The translations under genes and the position numbers were made by a program. From contig CAXXHC010000001.1 in assembly GCA_963663525.2 (NCBI GenBank), positions 124,001 through 188,000 of the forward strand: DNA of 64,000 nucleotides, in the 5' to 3' direction. Shown here in pieces: positions 1-7,912 of this stretch. The DNA comes from G963663525 sp963663525. GTDB taxonomy: Bacteria; Myxococcota_A; SURF-8; G963663525. The notes beneath the pieces were generated by a model, which ran no database searches, was not told where the DNA came from, and was given only the letters and a program-made list of their open reading frames with translations. The first letter of the stretch is position 1. Each line of letters opens with the position of its first letter.

Positions 1-3000
1 CGGATATCGATTGCGTGGACGACGAGGAAACCTGTGGAATCAAGAGGGCTTGCAACGGCACGGAGGCTTGTACGGAAAGCTATCCGGGTGTTGAAACCAG
101 TTGCGATGATAGCGACCTCTGTACCTACAATGACGCCTGCAATGGCTCGGGAGAATGCCACGGCACGGATATCGATTGTGTGGACGACGAGGAAACCTGT
201 GGAATCAAGAGGGCTTGCAACGGCACGGAGGCTTGTACGGAAAGCTATCCGGGTGTTGAAACCAGTTGCGATGATAGCGACCTCTGTACCTACAATGACG
301 CCTGCAATGGCTCGGGAGAATGCCACGGCACGGATATCGATTGTGTGGACGACGAGGAAACCTGTGGAATAAAGAGGATCTGCAACGGTACGGAGGCTTG
401 TACGGAAAGCTATCCAGGAGGTGAAACCAGTTGCGATGATAGCGACCTCTGTACCTACAATGACGCCTGCAATGGCTCGGGAGAATGCCACGGCACGGAT
501 ATCGATTGTGTGGACGACGAGGAAACCTGTGGAATAAAGAGGATCTGCAACGGTACGGAGGCTTGTACGGAAAGCTATCCGGGTGTTGAAACCAGTTGCG
601 ATGATAGCGACCTCTGTACCTACAACGACGCTTGCAATGGCGAAGGAGAATGCCTAGGCACGGATATCGATTGCGTGGACGATGTGGAAACCTGTGGAAT
701 CAAGAGGGCTTGCAACGGCACGGAGGCTTGTACGGAAAGCTATCCGGGTGTTGAAACCAGTTGCGATGATAGCGACCTCTGCACGTACAACGACGCTTGC
801 AATGGCGAAGGAGAATGCCTTGGCACGGATATCGATTGCGTGGACGACGTGGAAACCTGTGGAATCAAGAGGGCTTGCAACGGCACGGAGGCTTGTACGG
901 AAAGCTATCCGGGTGTTGAAACCAGTTGCGATGATAGCGACCTCTGCACGTACAACGACGCTTGCAATGGCGAAGGAGAATGCCTTGGCACGGATATCGA
1001 TTGCGTGGACGACGTGGAAACCTGTGGAATCAAGAGGGCTTGCAACGGCACGGAGGCTTGTACGGAAAGCTATCCGGGTGTTGAAACCAGTTGCGATGAT
1101 AGCGACCTCTGCACGTACAACGACGCTTGCAATGGCGAAGGAGAATGCCTTGGCACGGATATCGATTGCGTGGACGACGTGGAAACCTGTGGAATCAAGA
1201 GGGCTTGCAACGGCACGGAGGCTTGTACGGAAAGCTATCCGGGTGTTGAAACCAGTTGCGATGATAGCGACCTCTGCACCTATGATGATACCTGCAACGG
1301 CCAGGGAGAATGTTCGGGGACAGCTATCGTTTGTGAAGACGAAGATGACACGGTCTGTGGTCTCAAGCGTTCCTGTAACGGGACGTCGGAATGTACGGAA
1401 AGCTATCCGGGCAACGAGACGGAGTGCGATGACGAGGAACTTTGTACTTATGCCGACGTTTGCAATGGAGAAGGGGAATGTAGTGGCACCGAAATTGTCT
1501 GTGAGGATGAAGATACACAATGCGGTTGGATTCGAAGTTGCAATGGAACGTCGGAATGTACGGAAACCGCGCCCGGCCAGGAAACGAGCTGCAATGACGA
1601 TAATCTATGTACGACGGATGATGCTTGCAGCGGCCACTGGGAATGCGTAGGAACCTATAATACGTGTAGCGATCACGGAAGCTGCGATCCGGCGGACGGA
1701 AGTTGTGAGTGCAATCCGGGTTACGACGGTGCGGACTGCGGGACATGTGCGGAAGGGTTTCTAGGCTACCCGGACTGTTATCGTCCATCCACATGGATCG
1801 ATCCTGTTACGGGCTATGAATGGCAGGTGTCTCCTACCGGAGAAACCTTGTCGCAAGGAAACGCGGCTATTCACTGCGATCAACTGGTACTAGATGGTGG
1901 CGGCTGGCGCTTGCCCACAATAACAGAATTACGCACCCTTGTAAGAGGATGTCCCGCCACGGAACCAGATGGAGCTTGCAACCTGGGCGATGATACGTGC
2001 CTGGAATTCTCATGTAGGCAAAGCGTCTGCGACGGTTGTGGAGAAAACGAAGGGCCTGATCAGGGCTGCTATTGGCCAACAACCCTAGCCGGTTCGTGTG
2101 ATTATTATATGTCTAGCTCATCAATTCTCGATGAAGGCGGAGGCTGGACCCTGAACTTTCTTCAAGCCAAAGTTGGTTCTCTCAACCCCGCTAATGTCCG
2201 TTGCCTGCGAGGCGGCGAGTTGCCTGATGGCGATGTGGACCTCGATGTCGACCCGGATCCCGAACTTGAACCCGAGGTGGATGGCGATGTGGACCTCGAT
2301 TCCGAGTTGGAATCTGATTCCGAGCTTGTCATTGGCACTTTCATCCCCATCACCGCCGGCACCTACTGGATGGGTTCGCCGGACGGGGATTGTCCTGCTG
2401 GCTACCCAGGCGACTGCATCGAAGAGCCGGGACGGGGTTTGGATCGGGAGGAGCTCCACGAGGTAATCCTGACGTATGATTTTGAGTTGCAGGCGCACGA
2501 GGTGACACAGGGGGAATGGACGGCCTTGATGACATGGAATCCTAGTAGCTTCAACACTTGTGATGGTGGAGACGGGAGCACGTGCCCTGTGGAGAACGTG
2601 TCTTGGTATGATGTGTTGGCGTATGCCAATGAGTTGTCATTGGATGCAGGCTTTACTGCGTGCTATGTATTTTCGGGCGTGGAGTGTGAGGATGGTTCGC
2701 CGCAGGGTAGTGATTACATGGCTTGCATGAATTCTACCCAGGGTGGGATCGGTTCAGCGACGGTGACGCTTTCTGGCGGCGCGTTGAAGCTTCAGGATTG
2801 TGAGGGTTATCGTTTACCTACGGAAGCGGAGTGGGAGTATTCGATTCGATCTGGCAGTCAGCATACTGCTTTCTATCAGAGTGATGGGAACGATGGTTCA
2901 ATCACCTATACTGGAGTTGATCCAGTGGACCCGAACCTGGATCAGATAGGGTGGTTTGGTGGTAACAATGATCCATATGGAACGAAGCCTGTAGGTGGCA

Positions 3001-3257
3001 AGGAAGCGAATGCCTGGGGTCTGTATGATCTTAGCGGGAATGTGTATGAATGGGTCTGGGACTGGTATCAGAGCGATTATGAGACGGATGTAGCTACCGA
3101 CCCCGTGGGGCTGAGTACGGGCTCGAACCGCGTCGTACGTGGCGGCTACTGGGGCTTCTTCGCGCAGAACTGCCGGTCGGCGAGCCGCAACAACTACGCT
3201 CCCGGCTTTCGCAGCTACCAGATCGGTCTCCGTCTCTGTAGGTCCTTCGAGCCCTGA
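1..3257 (+). CDS. Cys-rich repeat / DUF1566 / FGE-sulfatase surface protein, 5' partial
   Basis: The reading frame is open to the left window edge and enters in mid-repeat, so the true start lies upstream; the first in-frame GTG (15) is only a Val codon inside a repeat. Order in the visible 1080 residues: ten Cys-rich repeats of about 55 aa (eight near identical, two diverged), a short EGF-like segment (ending CAEGFLGYPDC), a DUF1566 domain (about 595-735), an Asp/Glu/Pro linker (about 740-768), and a formylglycine-generating-enzyme-like (FGE-sulfatase, C-type-lectin fold) domain to the C terminus. FGE landmarks are GTYWMGSPDGDC, LPTEAEWEYS and LYDLSGNVYEWVWD. It is probably an extracellular binding protein rather than a catalyst. 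The last 40 residues (RVVRGGYWG to GLRLCR) look like a variable C-type-lectin tip. An IS481-like element begins 14 bp after the stop. Confidence 0.85.
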   Translation, partial: DIDCVDDEETCGIKRACNGTEACTESYPGVETSCDDSDLCTYNDACNGSGECHGTDIDCVDDEETCGIKRACNGTEACTESYPGVETSCDDSDLCTYNDACNGSGECHGTDIDCVDDEETCGIKRICNGTEACTESYPGGETSCDDSDLCTYNDACNGSGECHGTDIDCVDDEETCGIKRICNGTEACTESYPGVETSCDDSDLCTYNDACNGEGECLGTDIDCVDDVETCGIKRACNGTEACTESYPGVETSCDDSDLCTYNDACNGEGECLGTDIDCVDDVETCGIKRACNGTEACTESYPGVETSCDDSDLCTYNDACNGEGECLGTDIDCVDDVETCGIKRACNGTEACTESYPGVETSCDDSDLCTYNDACNGEGECLGTDIDCVDDVETCGIKRACNGTEACTESYPGVETSCDDSDLCTYDDTCNGQGECSGTAIVCEDEDDTVCGLKRSCNGTSECTESYPGNETECDDEELCTYADVCNGEGECSGTEIVCEDEDTQCGWIRSCNGTSECTETAPGQETSCNDDNLCTTDDACSGHWECVGTYNTCSDHGSCDPADGSCECNPGYDGADCGTCAEGFLGYPDCYRPSTWIDPVTGYEWQVSPTGETLSQGNAAIHCDQLVLDGGGWRLPTITELRTLVRGCPATEPDGACNLGDDTCLEFSCRQSVCDGCGENEGPDQGCYWPTTLAGSCDYYMSSSSILDEGGGWTLNFLQAKVGSLNPANVRCLRGGELPDGDVDLDVDPDPELEPEVDGDVDLDSELESDSELVIGTFIPITAGTYWMGSPDGDCPAGYPGDCIEEPGRGLDREELHEVILTYDFELQAHEVTQGEWTALMTWNPSSFNTCDGGDGSTCPVENVSWYDVLAYANELSLDAGFTACYVFSGVECEDGSPQGSDYMACMNSTQGGIGSATVTLSGGALKLQDCEGYRLPTEAEWEYSIRSGSQHTAFYQSDGNDGSITYTGVDPVDPNLDQIGWFGGNNDPYGTKPVGGKEANAWGLYDLSGNVYEWVWDWYQSDYETDVATDPVGLSTGSNRVVRGGYWGFFAQNCRSASRNNYAPGFRSYQIGLRLCRSFEP
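15..1334 (+). repeat. eight tandem 165-bp coding repeats
   Basis: Eight consecutive 165-bp (55-aa) units start at 15, 180, 345, 510, 675, 840, 1005 and 1170. Each encodes a unit with eight Cys, including CGIKRxCNG, CTESYPG and CTYNDxCNG. Units 1-4 begin DDEETC and units 5-8 begin DDVETC, so the array has two subfamilies that probably spread by unequal exchange. Two more diverged units follow to about 1660. The array runs off the left edge, so the copy number is a minimum. Confidence 0.97.
3130..3245 (+). other. candidate variable region of an FGE-type C-type-lectin domain
   Basis: The C-terminal FGE segment reads RGGYWGFFAQNCRSASRNN and ends IGLRLCR. The layout (RGG-x-W-xxx-AQNCRSAxRNN) matches the tip of FGE domains diversified by retroelements. 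Variable codons are TAC, GGC, TTC, AGC, TAC and CAG, all reachable from AAC by changing adenines only, while framework codons (GCG CAG AAC TGC CGG TCG GCG) are intact. No template repeat is visible here, so this is a comparison of pattern only. Confidence 0.4.
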
Positions 3258-3270
3258 GCCATAATGCCCG

Positions 3271-3694
3271 TGGGGTCCGAAAATTCGGTACAGATTGAAA
3301 TGACTTGCCTTTTCAAGACAGCCAGTTCACACTGGCCAGCATGAAAATCTTACTCGAAATTGCTATTTTAGTCGCTCTGAACGTCTTTCTGTTCGGCTAC
3401 GTCCAGCGGAAAATGGCGTTTTTAGTCATCGCTCAACGCAATCAAATCATCGTTTTGAAACGCTCGGTGGAGAAACCGAAAATCAAAGAGCGGGATCGAC
3501 AACTCTGGATGTTTCTTTCAAGAATCTGGGCGGACTGGAAAGATCATCTGGTTATTGTCAAGCCGAGTACGGTCATCGATTGGAATCGCCGAAAATTCAA
3601 AGACTACTGGCGTAAGATCTCCCAGCTGAAAAAGAAAGTCGGCAGACCGCCCATCAAGCAAGAACATATCGATTTTATCAAGAAAATTTCAGCA
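3271..3694 (+). mobile_element. IS481-like element, copy 1, 3'-truncated
   Basis: It begins with the terminal sequence TGGGGTCCGAAAATTCGG shared with the copies at 22229 and 44633 (minus strand). It carries the first about 120 codons of the same integrase-core transposase (ATG at 3341, MKILLEIAIL). Homology stops abruptly at IDFIKKISA, where the left end of the dispersed GTGCTGTT repeat is joined. The catalytic core is absent, so this copy cannot move by itself. Confidence 0.85.
3341..3694 (+). pseudogene. truncated IS481-like transposase
   Basis: This is the N-terminal part of the 370-aa transposase encoded intact on the minus strand at 43450-44562. The N-terminal hydrophobic stretch and the HTH-like region (PSTVIDWNRRKFKDYW) are present; all three catalytic acidic residues are missing. 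The frame reads on into repeat-derived codons (LFVNAFW, SGGPYMP) to a stop at 3802, so any product would be a dead chimera. Confidence 0.85.
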
Positions 3695-3840
3695 GTGCTG
3701 TTCGTCAATGCCTTCTGGACAAAAGCGGTGCTGTTCGTCAATGCCTTCTGGAGGAAAACGTCCGGTGGACCGTACATGCCGTCCGTCGGTCAAAATGGCT
3801 GAGCAATGATATTTCTTTGCATCCGACGGCTCTGTAGTAT
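3695..3840 (+). repeat. GTGCTGTT repeat, two nested left ends
   Basis: A first left end (GTGCTGTTCGTCAATGCC...) starts at 3695 and is interrupted after 33 bp by a second, longer copy at 3728. The second runs through AAAACGTCCGGTGGACCG and GGTCAAAATGGCTGAG before merging with the leader of the small HTH fragment at 3850. The nesting shows repeated arrival of the same element end at one place. Confidence 0.85.
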
Positions 3841-3849
3841 GATACGACA

Positions 3850-3977
3850 ATGAAACCAACTCCACAGAAAAAGCGCGTTTACGACCATCGACTTCGCGAA
3901 TACGTCCGAAAAACTGGCGATGTGAGCTTGGCTAAAGATCTCGAGGTTCCCAGATCGACGATCAATGGCTGGTTGCA
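3850..3977 (+). pseudogene. transposase N-terminal HTH fragment
   Basis: ATG at 3850 opens a 43-codon fragment containing YDHRLREYVRKTGD and LEVPRSTINGWLQ. This is the N-terminal helix-turn-helix typical of a group of integrase-core (IS3/IS481-type) transposases. After Gln the sequence switches to the GTGCTGTT repeat at 3978, and the frame ends 27 codons later in repeat-derived sequence. The DDE core is absent. It lies between two copies of the repeat. Confidence 0.75.
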
Positions 3978-4686
3978 GTGCTGTTCGTCAATGCCTTCTG
4001 GAGAAAAGCGTCCGGTGGTCCGTACATGCCATCCGTCGGTCAAAATGGCTGAGCAATGATATTTCTTTGCATCCGACGGCTTTGTATGGAAACAACCAAG
4101 CAAACAACCCCCAGTATAAGCGAGCAAAACAGCAAATAGCGATTTTGCTTCTTTCCCTTTTCGGCTACGTCATGAATGGCTAATTGCCAGTCCAGTCCTG
4201 GTATTTTGGCTGGCTAGTGGCTAGATCAGGATTGCGGTTACGATTGGCAATTCTTGTGATCAGTTTGTAAACGGCAGCCGAAAAGCGCGGCGAGTGGCAT
4301 CCTCATAAATTTCTAAGCAGTGCCACGCCCGGCCAGGTCTACCGGGACTAAGTTGTTACCTTCGTGCCGAAGGATGTCAAAAGCTGTGGTGGAGCCCATC
4401 GAAGTGAAGCGCTTTGCCGAGATAAAAATCACGGGCTATCGGCTGAAGCAGGCGGCGTAAGTCGTCTGAGCAGGTGAAGGTCTGTTTTTCGGTTCATCGT
4501 GGGTGATGTGCGTCCGGATGACGACAACGAAGGCGATGCCTTTCAGGAAATCATCCCTGGACCACTTTTGGGAAGCTCGTAAGGGCTTTTGACCGATCTG
4601 ATCCTTCTTATTTTTCTGTTTTCAAGGAACGAAAAGCATCAAAATATGGTCACTCGAGACCGTCCCATTGAAGCTTGACATGAACA
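3978..4686 (+). repeat. dispersed GTGCTGTT repeat, copy A (full length, degenerate)
   Basis: About 710 bp beginning GTGCTGTTCGTCAATGCC and ending GTCCCATTGAAGCTTGACA followed by TGAACA. It aligns along its length with the copy at 13945-14575 and, from the GAGCAAAACAGC block onward, with 25610-26191. It carries a 35-bp extra block (GCAATGATATTTCTTTGC...) absent from copy B, apparently a trace of another element. The internal frame conserved in other copies (YRDK...ITGYRLKQAA) is broken here. No other gene is seen between 4060 and 4735. Confidence 0.85.
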
Positions 4687-4735
4687 CCATGTCAAACAAC
4701 GATTGGACATCCCACAGTTTTGAGAACCACAGCCC

Positions 4736-6655
4736 TTACTCAAGAGGTACACACCTGGTCGTTACGGAATCACACATTTCATCATTGCGGCATTGTAGAA
4801 CGATCTCGCAACCACTTTCAGTTTCGATATGCACGGCGTTATTGATACACTGCGCACCTAATAAATTTTGCAAGCAATATTGCCGATTATAATCTGGAGC
4901 GGCAAGACTACACGAAGTGCCAATCGGACAGTCATTTTGTGAACGGCAAGGCTTGACACACATACCTACGTTATCGGTGTTTATGGAATTGTAATCTTCT
5001 AGGCATTCATACCCTGTTACACATGTCCTAGTAAAACCCTGACGGCATATTGAACATTCATAGCCCGTGAATCCGCAGTCAGAACTTAATAGACAATCAG
5101 GATCATCACAATCCACCAGTTGGTCTTGATCATCATCCCACTCATTGGAACATAAAGACTCGCTATAATCGCCATTATTGCTCGGCCATCCAAGAATTCT
5201 CTCCATGTGCTCATTGAAATGGTCCTCAAATATTGACTCCCAAAGCGATTCGTAGGCTGGGTAAAGAGCCTCCAACATTGTATTCATAAAACTCGATTCG
5301 GACGTCATGCGAAACTCGTGAAAATCTATTTCCACTGAATTATCAATATACTTGAGGTGTGGGTAATCTGGCCAGCCTTCCAATGATGCATTGATCTGAA
5401 TTGTCGTTGGAGTAGATACCGAATACCCTTCATGATCTCCAATCCAGCTTGCCGCTGAAAAGTACATGTCAAAGTGATGATATGGAATCGTTAGTATTGC
5501 GATTACTTGATTTTGGTTGGCTATAAACTCGACATCAACTTGCTGATCGCATCCGTAACGACTTGTTGGTGGATTCATATCGCCACTGGGATTTGCAAAC
5601 AGACTACCACCTGCCGTTTCTGGATTGCACCACGCCATCCCCTGCCAGTGAATTTCAAGCGTATCGTAATCTTGTAAAAGGTCCGGAAACGTGGAGGCAT
5701 CCCAGCCCATCATGTTTTGCTCCACTTGAGAGGCATACGCCTGAAGCCATTGTTCACGAGTAAACTGGCGGTCCACATGAATTTCATGCTCGACATTCCG
5801 ACCTTCTGAGTCTGTTGCGCTGGCAGTTATCAGATTATCACCATAGGACAACACCGGTACCTCATTAGCAGTCCACTCGGAATGCATTGCTTGAGGGTTC
5901 GTGAGAATAGCCCCTATGCCGTTGACTTTGACCTCTTCAAGTTGATCGAGGGGTAGAGAGTGACTAAGCGTCCCTGTTACGGTAATCGTTTCTTCAACAC
6001 CCAGTTGAGTCTCTGGGGAGGGTGAAGTGATATAAATTGAAAATGCACTTTCCACATCCATCTCATTCTCGGCATTCTCACCATCGTATTCCCCGTCATC
6101 GGGTTCGCTATCCACAGTGTTGTCTGTGTCTGGTGTATCGCTGTCGGCTATGTCACCGTCACTGTTGTCCCATTCTTCGTCACCGGATTCATTATCCGCA
6201 TTATCGTCAGTTTCGAGGATGTCACTATCGGCTAGGTCGTTGTCATCGTTGTCCAACTCTCCGTCATCGGATTCGTTCTCTGTATTATCGTCAACTTCGA
6301 GAATGTCACCATCGGAAACATCGTTGTCATCGACTTCAAGCTCTCCGTTATCGGAATCGTTGTCTGTATTATCGTCAGTTTCAAGGATATCTCTATCGGA
6401 CACGTCGCTATCGCTGTTATCCCGTTCCCCGTTATCGGATTCGTTTTCCGAATAATCGTCAATTTCGAGGATGTCGCCATCGGCAACGTCATCTGCATCG
6501 GGTTCTCTTTCCACAGTGTTGTCGATGTCGAGAATGTCACTATCGGATGGTGATACCTCCCCAGTTCCCTCAGATGAATCATTTTCGCCACAGCCAGTCA
6601 CGACGAAAAGCATCAAAAAGAGACACAAAGCCAATAAATTCGTTATGCGTATCAT
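4736..6655 (-). CDS. secreted lipoprotein with acidic D/E/S/N repeats and Cys-rich C terminus
   Basis: The 639-aa protein has a lipoprotein signal (hydrophobic LLALCLFLMLFVV, lipobox VTGC), giving an acylated Cys at about 22. Residues 35-200 are a low-complexity acidic region built from about seven units of the type SDGDILEVDDNTENESDDGE. A beta-sandwich-like region follows (about 205-300, TQLGVEETITVTGTL), then a unique domain (about 300-500). The C-terminal 120 residues carry many Cys, with a possible Ca-binding DWDDDQDQLVDCDDPDC motif. A Shine-Dalgarno AGGAGAG lies 5-6 bp before the ATG at 6655. Function is unknown; the architecture fits a surface-anchored adhesive or Ca-binding protein. 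Confidence 0.8.
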   Translation of the reverse strand: MIRITNLLALCLFLMLFVVTGCGENDSSEGTGEVSPSDSDILDIDNTVEREPDADDVADGDILEIDDYSENESDNGERDNSDSDVSDRDILETDDNTDNDSDNGELEVDDNDVSDGDILEVDDNTENESDDGELDNDDNDLADSDILETDDNADNESGDEEWDNSDGDIADSDTPDTDNTVDSEPDDGEYDGENAENEMDVESAFSIYITSPSPETQLGVEETITVTGTLSHSLPLDQLEEVKVNGIGAILTNPQAMHSEWTANEVPVLSYGDNLITASATDSEGRNVEHEIHVDRQFTREQWLQAYASQVEQNMMGWDASTFPDLLQDYDTLEIHWQGMAWCNPETAGGSLFANPSGDMNPPTSRYGCDQQVDVEFIANQNQVIAILTIPYHHFDMYFSAASWIGDHEGYSVSTPTTIQINASLEGWPDYPHLKYIDNSVEIDFHEFRMTSESSFMNTMLEALYPAYESLWESIFEDHFNEHMERILGWPSNNGDYSESLCSNEWDDDQDQLVDCDDPDCLLSSDCGFTGYECSICRQGFTRTCVTGYECLEDYNSINTDNVGMCVKPCRSQNDCPIGTSCSLAAPDYNRQYCLQNLLGAQCINNAVHIETESGCEIVLQCRNDEMCDSVTTRCVPLE

Positions 6656-6726
6656 GATTCTCTCCTATGGATATGAAACTCGTATTGTCACCTATAGGTC
6701 ATGCTCTCAAAAAAAATAGCGAAACA

Positions 6727-7788
6727 CTAAAACTCTCCACGTAGTAAAGCCTGAAAGTCGGGATTGGCGTGTAACGAGACAAGATCTGGATCATCGCTCA
6801 TGATCGTCATGTTCGTAAATCCGTTCATTAACGATATTTTCAGGTAGCGAATGGCAAGGGGCAGCTTGTTTTGTATTGCGTATACACAGCCGATATTATA
6901 ATATACATCCATATATTCAGGATCGCAAGTCAACGCCTTTTTATAATATATTAACGCCTCATCATACATATTCCGTCTAACATACGTGACCCCTATACCA
7001 TTCAGGGCAAATGGGTCGCAGGGGCTTTCAATAAGCGCGAACTCAAACTTTTTCCTGGCTTTTTCAAAACGCCCGGCATCAAGCAGAGCTTCCCCTTCCA
7101 TTTTCATAAGTCGTGCCTTGGCACCCAATGCTTTTCTGGGGTCGTAGGTGCCTGGCTCGGCTTTTGGACCCGACAAGACAGGTAGACGATGTTTATGCTT
7201 TGCTTCGGTTTCGCTTGAGTTCTCAACCGTTTCCAGTGCCTTCTTGTGGGTAACAGGTTTTTTTTTTGAGGATTTTGTTTCCGCCGATACGTTACGCTTG
7301 TTTTGTTTGGAAACGATTCCTGACGAAGTTTTCGTTGATGACACAACAGGGAGAACGCGGGTCCAGTATAAACTTTTTGGACCGGTTAATCCCTGGATTT
7401 TGCACCCCTTTGTATCCACATGGATCGAACCGGATAGCACGGTACCACCATCCCCCAGCAACAGAACTCCGAATCCCCAGACCTCCCTCTTACAGCCCGT
7501 AGCATCCAAACGGAATTTGCCCGAAAGGCAATCCTCCAGCAAGACTCCTTCCAGAACACGGGTTCCCTTTTTCAAGTTGATTCCAGGATTCGGGTGCACC
7601 AGTTTTCCGACAACATTTCGGGACGAAAAGGAAATTTCAACTTTTCCTAAAAGGCTCTCCCAGCTCTCCACCGTGACTTCGGGTTGAGTTTGAGCATGGA
7701 GATTGCTTGGACAATGGCAGAAAAAGCCAATGAAGACAAAGGATGTGAGAGCAGCAAGGAGAACTGTGAACAACCATGTTTCTTTCAT
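6727..7788 (-). CDS. exported TPR-repeat protein
   Basis: The 353-aa protein has an N-terminal hydrophobic export signal (WLFTVLLAALTSFVFIGFF). A beta-rich domain (about 40-150) contains four Cys, and a Lys/Ser/Thr-rich linker (about 155-215) precedes at least three tetratricopeptide repeats (about 230-340; ARKKFEFALIESPCDPFALN and EALIYYKKALTCDPEYMDVY are clear). TPRs mediate protein-protein contacts. It stops 72 bp upstream of the acidic lipoprotein gene, same strand, so co-transcription is possible. No enzymatic motif is visible. Confidence 0.75.
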   Translation of the reverse strand: MKETWLFTVLLAALTSFVFIGFFCHCPSNLHAQTQPEVTVESWESLLGKVEISFSSRNVVGKLVHPNPGINLKKGTRVLEGVLLEDCLSGKFRLDATGCKREVWGFGVLLLGDGGTVLSGSIHVDTKGCKIQGLTGPKSLYWTRVLPVVSSTKTSSGIVSKQNKRNVSAETKSSKKKPVTHKKALETVENSSETEAKHKHRLPVLSGPKAEPGTYDPRKALGAKARLMKMEGEALLDAGRFEKARKKFEFALIESPCDPFALNGIGVTYVRRNMYDEALIYYKKALTCDPEYMDVYYNIGCVYAIQNKLPLAIRYLKISLMNGFTNMTIMSDDPDLVSLHANPDFQALLRGEF

Positions 7789-7912
7789 CGTTTCCCCAAT
7801 CCGAAATCGCCAGTCAAAGTCCTCAACGCCGCTTTCGCGAAATTTTTAGTGCCGCCCGTGCTTCGCACGGGGAAGAAAATTATTGAATCACTAAATCATC
7901 AAATCATTCACT

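Noticed and set aside
590..598. Reading the C-x3-C-x3-C of the ligase-AAA protein (residues 590-598) as a radical SAM cluster
   Set aside because: Spacing is not C-x3-C-x2-C and no radical SAM fold surrounds it; coordinates given here are residue numbers of the protein at 45410-48514.
15..1334. CRISPR-like array
   Set aside because: Units are contiguous 165-bp coding repeats without spacers, in frame and Cys-rich.
654..1520. Long antisense frame over the 165-bp repeats
   Set aside because: It exists only because the repeat period is a multiple of three and the sense strand lacks the matching stops; there is no start signal and the sense frame has clear domains.
6037..6657. His/Arg-rich frame opposite the acidic lipoprotein
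   Set aside because: A translation of the complement of Asp/Glu codons; low complexity and no start signal.
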